DNA of 9,436 bases from the NCBI GenBank assembly GCA_030594725.1, contig JAUVEQ010000078.1, positions 1 through 9,436 of the forward strand. The letters are read 5' to 3'. Below, piece after piece: positions 1-4,520 of the stretch. Position 1 is the first letter of the stretch. Each line of letters opens with the position of its first letter. The translations under genes and the position numbers were made by a program. Source of the stretch: Methanobacteriota archaeon. Its GTDB lineage: Archaea > Thermoplasmatota > DTKX01 > GCA-020343715. The notes below the pieces were generated by a model. That model was not told where the DNA came from. It saw nothing but the letters and a program-made list of their open reading frames with translations, and made no database searches.

Positions 1-585
1 CAGGACCCCGGCGACCCCCGTGATGACGCCCTCGATGAAGGGCGAGATGTCGTTCTCATCCAGGAGGTTCCTTGCTCCGGGGGTGGACCCGACGCCGAAC
101 AGCTCCAGGTTCTTGATCTTGGACACGATGTCCTCCTCGGGGTCCTCCTGGGGCTTCTCGTCCTCCGAGGGGAGCTCGACCTCCTCCTCCTCACGTTCGA
201 TGACGAGGCCCTCCGGGGATATCAGCATGCTGCAACGCTGTTCCTGGATCCAGTCCAGGATGGCCGAGGAGATGGGCTTGATGAGGTTCGGGGGGGGTTG
301 GAACTCGGAGATGAACACCACTATCTGGTCCACGTCCTCCTCGTCGGTGCCACGGACCCGCTCGGAGGCGTAGATGCGGACGGTGTTCAGGGGCTGTGCG
401 TTCCTGATGAGCGAGATGGACGGGAAGAAGTTGGAGTCCATGATACCGATCTGCTCCAACTCAAGGGCGTTCACCAGGTAGTTGGCCACGATGGAGCTCA
501 CGAGGCCGATGCTGGGGAAGCCGTCTATGACGGTCGCACCCCTCAGGTTGGTCTTCTTGAGCTCGTAGATGCGGATATCGCTCAT
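1..585 (-). CDS. PAC2-family protein (archaeal proteasome assembly chaperone-like), 3' end beyond window
   Basis: The open frame starts at ATG 585-583 and stays open for 195 codons to the left edge, so the C-terminus is missing. The start MSDIRIYELK is followed by GFPSIGLVSSIVANYLV (residues 22-38) and SNFFPSISLI (51-60). This is the N-terminal pattern of the PAC2 family (COG1938/COG2047), which includes eukaryotic proteasome assembly chaperone 2 and the archaeal PbaA/PbaB chaperones. Further family-like stretches are VVFISEFQPP (89-98), GSTPGARNLL (166-175) and EGVITGVAGVL at the edge. Residues about 131-152 form a very acidic linker. The start is supported by GGAG eight bases upstream of the ATG and a TATA box about 50 bases upstream. 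Known PbaA proteins end in a HbYX motif that docks on the proteasome; this end is not visible here. The family call is firm. A role in proteasome assembly is inferred, since many PAC2 proteins are uncharacterised. Confidence 0.9.
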   Translation of the reverse strand, partial: MSDIRIYELKKTNLRGATVIDGFPSIGLVSSIVANYLVNALELEQIGIMDSNFFPSISLIRNAQPLNTVRIYASERVRGTDEEDVDQIVVFISEFQPPPNLIKPISSAILDWIQEQRCSMLISPEGLVIEREEEEVELPSEDEKPQEDPEEDIVSKIKNLELFGVGSTPGARNLLDENDISPFIEGVITGVAGVL

Positions 586-630
586 GGAAACGTCTCCGGT
601 CCTGGGACTGGGCGCGAATCCCAGTGTGCC

Positions 631-640
631 TATATAATAT
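631..640 (-). promoter_or_regulatory. TATA box of the PAC2-family gene
   Basis: Read on the minus strand this is ATATTATATA, preceded by a purine-rich GCGGGAG that could serve as a BRE. It lies about 50 bases upstream of ATG 585. With a normal archaeal spacing of about 25 bases, transcription would begin near 610 and leave a leader of roughly 25 bases carrying the GGAG ribosome-binding site. It is a conspicuous AT-rich island in GC-rich DNA. Confidence 0.6.
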
Positions 641-706
641 CTCCCGCTACACTTGGAACGATGTCAACGAGGGGGGTGCGGCGGCCGTACCAGGTCCCCG
701 CGTAAT

Positions 707-714
707 GCTTATCA
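707..714 (+). promoter_or_regulatory. Candidate TATA-like element for arfC (leaderless start)
   Basis: GCTTATCA sits 24-31 bases upstream of ATG 738, the distance expected for a TATA element whose transcript begins at or next to the start codon. No well-spaced Shine-Dalgarno sequence precedes 738 (a GGGGGT lies only two bases before it), which fits a leaderless mRNA. A CTTATC core also appears upstream of hppA. The sequence is a weak match to the archaeal consensus, so this is tentative. Confidence 0.35.
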
Positions 715-737
715 GGGGCAACCACGGTTGGGGGTCC

Positions 738-1439
738 ATGGACCCCCGGAAGGCAGGGGACGGACCCGACGGGCCCGACAGCCCCTGGGTCTGCGTGAAC
801 TTCGCCATGTCCGCTGACGGCAAGCTGGCCCTGCCCGACGGCACCCCGGTGGAGATCTCCTCGGAGGAGGACATGCTCCGAGTGCACCAGATGAGGGCCT
901 CCAGCGACGCCATCCTCGTGGGGGTGAGCACGATCGTCGCCGACGACCCGAAGCTTCACGTCAGCCCCGAGCGGGTCCGAGAGCCTCCGGCCCTGCTCAA
1001 GGTGGTCCTTGACTCCTCCGGCCGGACACCGACCGACGCCCGCCTGTTCGATAGCCCTGGCGATACCCTCATCGCAACGGTGGATGGTACGGCCCCGGGA
1101 CTTATCGAGAGGTTGGGCGATCGCGCCGAGGTGATCCCCTTCGGTCCGGGACCCATGGTGCATCTGCCAGGCCTCATCTACCATCTGGCATGCAGGGGTG
1201 TCCAGAAGCTGATGGTGGAGGGTGGGGGCGAGACCATCTGGAGTTTCGTGTCCACCGGCCTGGTGGACGAGGTCAGGTGTTACGTGGGACCTATGGTGAT
1301 CGGGGGCGGGGGATCGCCCACACCGGCGGATGGGCCGGGTGCCGAGGACCTAAGCCAGGTGATCGGCCTCGAGCTGATGTCCGCGGAACGACTGGGGGAG
1401 GGCATGTGGATGCGATACCGGGTGACCGGCCGCCGCTGA
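738..1439 (+). CDS. arfC: 2,5-diamino-6-ribosylamino-4(3H)-pyrimidinone 5'-phosphate reductase (RibD C-terminal domain, MJ0671-like)
   Basis: A 233-residue protein of the RibD C-terminal/dihydrofolate reductase-like fold, close to the 224 residues of MJ0671. The archaeal enzyme reduces the ribosyl side chain of the GTP-derived pyrimidine with NAD(P)H, leading to riboflavin, FAD and, in archaea that make it, F420. Visible family motifs are SADGKLAL (residues 25-32), GVSTIVADDPKL (62-73), the glycine-rich nucleotide-binding turn EGGGETIWSF (161-170), and LVDEVRCYVGP with IGGGGSPTPADG (175-199). There is no N-terminal deaminase domain, so it is the stand-alone archaeal/fungal form. The frame is open from 624, but family members begin just before the conserved VCVNFAMSADGK strand. 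ATG 738 gives a 16-residue lead-in, whereas ATG 705 would overlap the putative promoter. Its stop overlaps the next start (TGATG), implying coupled translation with the Mut7-C gene. Confidence 0.9.
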   Translation: MDPRKAGDGPDGPDSPWVCVNFAMSADGKLALPDGTPVEISSEEDMLRVHQMRASSDAILVGVSTIVADDPKLHVSPERVREPPALLKVVLDSSGRTPTDARLFDSPGDTLIATVDGTAPGLIERLGDRAEVIPFGPGPMVHLPGLIYHLACRGVQKLMVEGGGETIWSFVSTGLVDEVRCYVGPMVIGGGGSPTPADGPGAEDLSQVIGLELMSAERLGEGMWMRYRVTGRR

Positions 1440-1897
1440 TGGCCGACAACATGCTCGGCACCCTGGCCAAATGGCTCAGGGTAGCTGGGGCCGACTGCGC
1501 CTACGCAGACGGGATGGTGGATGATGACCTGCTCGAGGTCGCGTCATCCGGCAGGCTCGTCCTGACCCGGGACCGATTGCTATCCCAGCGGTGCGGCCCG
1601 ATGGGCCTTTACGTGGGGTCCGACCAACTTGATGAGCAGATCCTGCAGGTGGTCAGGGCGTTCCCAGGCCTTCTGGAAGGCGAACCACTCAGCCGGTGCC
1701 TAGTCTGCAACGTGCCCGTCGAGGATACGGGGCCCGACCAGGTGAGGGATCAGGTGCCCGAGGGTGTGCTGGAACGCCACGAACGGTTCTGGTCGTGCCC
1801 GGACTGTGACAGGGTCTACTGGAAGGGTACCCACTGGGAGGACATGCTCGCCCGGCTCGAACGCATCAGGGAACGAGCCGAGGAAGGCCAGGGCTGA
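1439..1897 (+). CDS. Mut7-C/DUF82 PIN-like RNase domain protein with C-terminal zinc ribbon
   Basis: A 152-residue protein starting at ATG 1439, which shares its A with the TGA of arfC; GGTGA lies 13 bases upstream, inside arfC. The N-terminus ADNMLGTLAKWLRVAG (residues 2-17) is the hallmark of the Mut7-C family (DUF82, COG1656), named after the C-terminal part of the Mut-7 exonuclease. Acidic residues typical of this PIN-like fold are present: D3, D28-D30 and D45 in LTRD. The C-terminal third carries a zinc ribbon with CLVC (87-90) and CPDC (120-123), followed by RVYWKGTHWEDM, which also matches the family. Metal-dependent RNase activity is predicted for the family by fold, and the substrate in this organism is unknown. 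The full-length upstream frame back to 1190 lies inside arfC and is not real. The gene is convergent with the membrane protein gene at 1935. Confidence 0.88.
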   Translation: MADNMLGTLAKWLRVAGADCAYADGMVDDDLLEVASSGRLVLTRDRLLSQRCGPMGLYVGSDQLDEQILQVVRAFPGLLEGEPLSRCLVCNVPVEDTGPDQVRDQVPEGVLERHERFWSCPDCDRVYWKGTHWEDMLARLERIRERAEEGQG

Positions 1898-1915
1898 AAC
1901 TGGGGTCATCGGAGC

Positions 1916-1936
1916 GAGGCCGTGACCTTTGGCCTC
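1916..1936. terminator. Small inverted repeat between convergent genes
   Basis: GAGGCC (1916-1921) and GGCCTC (1931-1936) form a perfect six-base stem with a nine-base loop in the 37-base gap between the convergent stops at 1897 and 1935. It could end or protect transcripts from either side. No clear T-run follows, and archaeal termination depends more on T-rich tracts than on hairpins, so the function is uncertain. The right arm overlaps the stop of the minus-strand gene and belongs to the 11-bp sequence involved in the paralogue junction at 3437. Confidence 0.3.
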
Positions 1937-3092
1937 AGCGGATCATACCCTTCTTGCCGCAGGTCGGACACTCGATGGGAGTGGGCCGCTCGTTGGTGAA
2001 CACCGGGACGATGCTCTTGCACGCCGGGCAACGCACCTTCGAGACTGGCTCGGCCGCCGCTACTGGGGCGGGCGCGGGTGCGGGAGCAACCGGTGGTGGT
2101 GCGGGTGCTACGGCCACGGGCGGTGGTGCTGCCACGGGGGCTGCCACGGGGGCTGCCACGGGGGCTGCCACGGGGGCTGCCACGGGGGCTGCCACCGGTT
2201 CGGGCACCTGGTACGCCGGTGCGGCGGGGGCGACTGCCGGTGGTGGCGGCAGGTTCGGTGGCGGTGGCGGCGTGTAGGGGGTTGGCGTCTCCAGGATCGG
2301 AGGTGGCGCCATTGGGGCCGCGGGTGGAGGTACGGCAGCCGCTTCCATGGGTTGCGGGATTGCCATGGCGTCGTACGATGTGGGCGCGGGAGCCATCGGT
2401 TGTTCAGGCTCGGGTGTCGGGAACGCTGCCATAGCGGGAGCGGCTGCAGGAGCTGCAGCTCCTGGGTCGAGCAATGCTTCCAGGTCCGAGGCCTCAGCGG
2501 CCGCCTCGGCAGCCATGGGCACGCCGGTCTTCAAGGTCCTGTTGATAGTGGACAGGTACTCGGAGATGCCTAAGAAGATGAAGATGGCATAGAACAGAAG
2601 GCCCGCGACTATCAGGCCGATGTTGATAGTGTACGCCCTCACCGTGATCTTGTAGTCCTCCTCGGAGGGAATGGAACCTTCGGGATCCACGACACGGATA
2701 ACGTAGTTGGCGGAGTACGCGGTGAAGTCGGTGAGCTTGACGTTCCGTCCTATCCTTTCATCCTCCTCACCGGCTGCCAACCGATCGTCCCGTAACCATT
2801 GGGTTCCGTTGGCGTCCTCCATGACCTTCCCACCACGATATGTGGAAACGTACATATGCACCTCTACGGCGTCGCCGCGGGATTCGACCTCGACGATCAC
2901 GTAAGTCAAGGGGTCGTACACGTGGGTCACGAAACCTTCCTCAGGCATGCTCTTGCCATCGAGGCTCTCGTAGATCATCTGCTGGTTCTCTCCGTTCAAT
3001 AGCTTGGGGTAGAGACCGAAGATTATCAGTAGGATTGCCAGACCCAGCAAGATTACCTTGAATAGGAATGATATTAGTTCCTTCCTTCGCAT
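1935..3092 (-). CDS. Membrane-anchored protein: two TM segments, extracytoplasmic domain, Pro/Ala-rich linker, C-terminal zinc ribbon (paralogue A)
   Basis: A 385-residue protein of no named family that I recognise. MRRKE precedes a hydrophobic segment at about 9-28. Residues 29-155 form a soluble, probably beta-rich domain, and a second hydrophobic segment spans about 156-175. The positive N-terminus predicts N-in topology, placing 29-155 outside and the rest in the cytoplasm. Residues 190-350 are low-complexity Pro/Ala, including six consecutive PVAA-type units (about 299-322) encoded by a 12-bp tandem repeat. The C-terminus is a zinc ribbon with CPAC (355-358) and CPTC (375-378), ending KKGMIR. 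The start is supported by GGAGG seven bases before ATG and a TATA box upstream. Paralogue B lies directly upstream. The zinc ribbon could contact nucleic acid or a protein partner, so a surface-to-cytoplasm signalling or scaffolding role is possible, but nothing in the sequence proves it. Confidence 0.88.
   Translation of the reverse strand: MRRKELISFLFKVILLGLAILLIIFGLYPKLLNGENQQMIYESLDGKSMPEEGFVTHVYDPLTYVIVEVESRGDAVEVHMYVSTYRGGKVMEDANGTQWLRDDRLAAGEEDERIGRNVKLTDFTAYSANYVIRVVDPEGSIPSEEDYKITVRAYTINIGLIVAGLLFYAIFIFLGISEYLSTINRTLKTGVPMAAEAAAEASDLEALLDPGAAAPAAAPAMAAFPTPEPEQPMAPAPTSYDAMAIPQPMEAAAVPPPAAPMAPPPILETPTPYTPPPPPNLPPPPAVAPAAPAYQVPEPVAAPVAAPVAAPVAAPVAAPVAAPPPVAVAPAPPPVAPAPAPAPVAAAEPVSKVRCPACKSIVPVFTNERPTPIECPTCGKKGMIR
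2128..2195 (-). repeat. 12-bp tandem repeat, five perfect copies plus a partial sixth, in frame
   Basis: On the plus strand the unit GCTGCCACGGGG repeats without error at 2128, 2140, 2152, 2164 and 2176, and the first eight bases recur at 2188-2195. On the coding strand it adds Pro-Val-Ala-Ala per unit to the linker of paralogue A. The matching place in paralogue B (about 3636-3655) has only one unit, so the array grew after the duplication, probably by slippage or unequal exchange. Since 12 is a multiple of three, length change keeps the frame and only alters the linker length. Confidence 0.95.
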
Positions 3093-3131
3093 AAAGTACC
3101 CTCCGGGATAGGGATTATCACCCTTTCGCTA

Positions 3132-3141
3132 CATATAAATT
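3132..3141 (-). promoter_or_regulatory. TATA box of paralogue A, with Shine-Dalgarno at 3100-3104
   Basis: Read on the minus strand this is AATTTATATG, a strong archaeal TATA element about 44 bases upstream of ATG 3092. The leader would be about 18 bases and carries GGAGG with seven bases to the ATG. Paralogue A therefore has its own promoter and need not depend on read-through from paralogue B. The relic reading frame ends just upstream of this element (3143). Confidence 0.65.
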
Positions 3142-3142
3142 A

Positions 3143-3440
3143 CTATCTGGTTGACGTCTCCCATTTGACACTGGACGTTTCCTGGGTTTGAGGAGGTTGT
3201 CCTACGGGTCCTTGGGGTGGCACCGTGGGTGGCGGCGGGGGAAGCGACGCCGGGGGTGCTGGTGCCGCGTGTGGAGGTACGGCAACCGCCCCTTGGGGTT
3301 GCGGGGCTGCCATGGCGTCGCGCAAGGTGTGGGCTGGAGCGATCGGCGGTCCAGGCTCGGGTGCCGGGATCGGCATCATGTCGGGAGCGGCCGCAGGAGG
3401 TACTGCTACTGGTTCGAGCAACGCTTCTGGGTCCGGGGCC
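3143..3440 (-). pseudogene. Relic of a third paralogue: linker region only, lacking both ends
   Basis: This 298-base stretch separates the two membrane-protein genes. Read in the frame that begins GAG GCC right after the stop of paralogue B, it encodes EAPDPEALLEP, later IPAPEPGPP and DAMAAPQP. These align with EASDLEALLDP, FPTPEPEQP and DAMAIPQP in the linker of paralogue A (residues about 200-250). The nucleotide match is clear from about 3260 to 3447. It has no membrane segment, outer domain or zinc ribbon. The frame ends at TAG 3145-3143 after an unrelated Ser/Thr-rich tail, next to the promoter of paralogue A. There is no ribosome-binding site or convincing start, only a TTG at 3421 and a double ATG near 3380. 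The best reading is a deletion or unequal-crossover remnant. The frame is one base shifted from paralogue B, so simple read-through of its stop would not produce it. Confidence 0.75.
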
Positions 3441-3447
3441 TCAACGG
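3437..3447. repeat. Recombination junction on an 11-bp sequence shared with two sites in paralogue A
   Basis: GGCCTCAACGG here differs by one base from GGCCTCAGCGG, which occurs twice in paralogue A: at its 3' end across the stop codon (1931-1941) and inside the coding region (2490-2500). To the left of the junction the sequence resembles the flank of the internal copy. To the right it resembles the flank of the 3'-end copy. This is the pattern expected if a crossover joined the end of one gene copy to the middle of another at this short homology. Confidence 0.75.
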
Positions 3448-4418
3448 ATCATGCCCTTCTTGCCACAGGTCGGACACTCGATGGGAGTGGGCCGCTCGTT
3501 GGTGTACACCGGGACGATGCTCTGGCACGTCGAGCAACGCACCCTCGAGAGTGGCTGGGGCACACCTGCAGGGGCGGGCGCGGGTGCTGGAGCAGCCGGT
3601 GGTGGTGCGGGTGCCACGGCCACGGGCGGTGGCACTGCCACGGGGGCTGCCATCGGTTCGGGCACCTGGTACGCCGGTGCGGCCGGAGCGGCCGGGGCGA
3701 CCGCCGATGGCTGCGGGAGATACGGTGGCTGTGGCGGTGGCGGCTCGTAGTGGGTCGGCATCACCGGGACCGGAGGTGGCGCCATGGGTGCAGGGGGTGG
3801 TCTGTTCCGATCCTCCTGATACACCCCCGCGTACGGAGGCCTCGCGTCCTTGACCTCGGACCTCTCCTCCTTAAGGGAGACACGCCTGTAGACCATCATG
3901 ATGGCGAACAGTCCCAGGAGGATGAGGCTCATGAAGAAGAGAAAACGGTTGGCAGTGGTATCGCCCTCTATCCTGATCGTGTAATCCGCGTCCGATGGGA
4001 TTTGCGTATCGGGTTCGACCACATCAACCATGTACTGATTTGTAACGGAGGTGAAATCGCTAAGGACCACGTTGGTCCCGACCCGTTCACTCTTCTCACC
4101 TGAGACAAGGCGTTCGTCCCGAATGACCGTCCCATTGTCAGGGGTATCGATCACCTTGCCCCCTCGGTAAGTGGAGCTGAAAAAAAATACCTCCACATCC
4201 CGATCCGACTCGACGGTGACCGTCACCGTGGTCCATGGATCGATCAATGCCGTAACGTATCCCTCCTCGGGCTGGGTCGTCCCCTCGGGGCTCTGGAAGT
4301 ACAGCTCCTGCGGCTCGCCACCAAGTACGTTTGATGAGAATCCGAGTGCCAACATCAGGATCGCGAGGACCAACACCGATATCAGCAAGACCAAGAAGAT
4401 GAGATTGGATTTACCCAT
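3441..4418 (-). CDS. Membrane-anchored protein: two TM segments, extracytoplasmic domain, Pro/Ala-rich linker, C-terminal zinc ribbon (paralogue B)
   Basis: A 325-residue paralogue of the downstream gene with the same layout: hydrophobic segment about 6-27, outer domain 28-157, second hydrophobic segment about 158-177 followed by basic YRRVSLKEER, Pro-rich linker about 205-290, and zinc ribbon with CSTC (295-298) and CPTC (315-318), ending KKGMIR. Outer-domain blocks shared with paralogue A include PEEG (50-53), SSTYRGGKV (81-89; A has VSTYRGGKV), RDERL (100-104; A has RDDRL) and DFT (121-123). The last 34 residues match in 29 positions, far more than the outer domains do. Linker length explains most of the size difference. 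The start has GAGGGG five bases upstream of ATG and a TATA-like element upstream. The function is unknown; a sensor or scaffold is one possibility. Confidence 0.87.
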   Translation of the reverse strand: MGKSNLIFLVLLISVLVLAILMLALGFSSNVLGGEPQELYFQSPEGTTQPEEGYVTALIDPWTTVTVTVESDRDVEVFFFSSTYRGGKVIDTPDNGTVIRDERLVSGEKSERVGTNVVLSDFTSVTNQYMVDVVEPDTQIPSDADYTIRIEGDTTANRFLFFMSLILLGLFAIMMVYRRVSLKEERSEVKDARPPYAGVYQEDRNRPPPAPMAPPPVPVMPTHYEPPPPQPPYLPQPSAVAPAAPAAPAYQVPEPMAAPVAVPPPVAVAPAPPPAAPAPAPAPAGVPQPLSRVRCSTCQSIVPVYTNERPTPIECPTCGKKGMIR

Positions 4419-4452
4419 GTACTCCCCTCGGATAGACTATAGGCAGGGAGGG

Positions 4453-4461
4453 ATAAAAATA
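4453..4461 (-). promoter_or_regulatory. TATA box of paralogue B
   Basis: Read on the minus strand this is TATTTTTAT, an AT-rich island about 39 bases upstream of ATG 4418. It predicts a short leader of about 13 bases that holds GAGGGG. It lies in the 102-base gap after the hppA stop at 4521, so paralogue B is probably transcribed separately from hppA. The same T-run could also help end the hppA transcript. Confidence 0.55.
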
Positions 4462-4520
4462 CATTACCCTGATCTCAGTACTGCTTCGTGCTTAGACCAT
4501 GGGGCCTCCCCCGTCCATCC

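Noticed and set aside
624..737. Upstream extension of arfC to 624 or 705
   Set aside because: The extra residues lie over the promoter elements, include a region absent from the family, and the conserved first strand begins after residue 15 from ATG 738.
1190..1438. N-terminal extension of the Mut7-C frame
   Set aside because: It lies entirely inside arfC in another frame, is Gly/Arg-rich, and the family begins right at the Met at 1439.
2128..2195. Possible CRISPR-like array
   Set aside because: The units are 12 bp, directly adjacent with no spacers, and in frame within a gene; it is a simple tandem repeat.
3420..3447. Programmed +1 frameshift at the stop of paralogue B to fuse the relic as a Pro-rich tail
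   Set aside because: The relic frame is indeed offset by +1 and starts right at the TGA, but the CGU-U context is not a known slippery site, there is no stimulatory element seen, and paralogue A ends normally at the same residue. A recombination scar explains it better.
3225..4103. Plus-strand frames (up to 292 codons) with Gly/Ala/Thr-rich translation across the paralogue region
   Set aside because: They are mirror readings of the Pro/Ala-rich linker codons; the minus-strand frames carry start signals, membrane segments and the zinc ribbon.
4499..4510. GGGG/CCCC pairing just after the hppA stop as a terminator hairpin
   Set aside because: Only four base pairs with a four-base loop and no following T-run; too weak to call.
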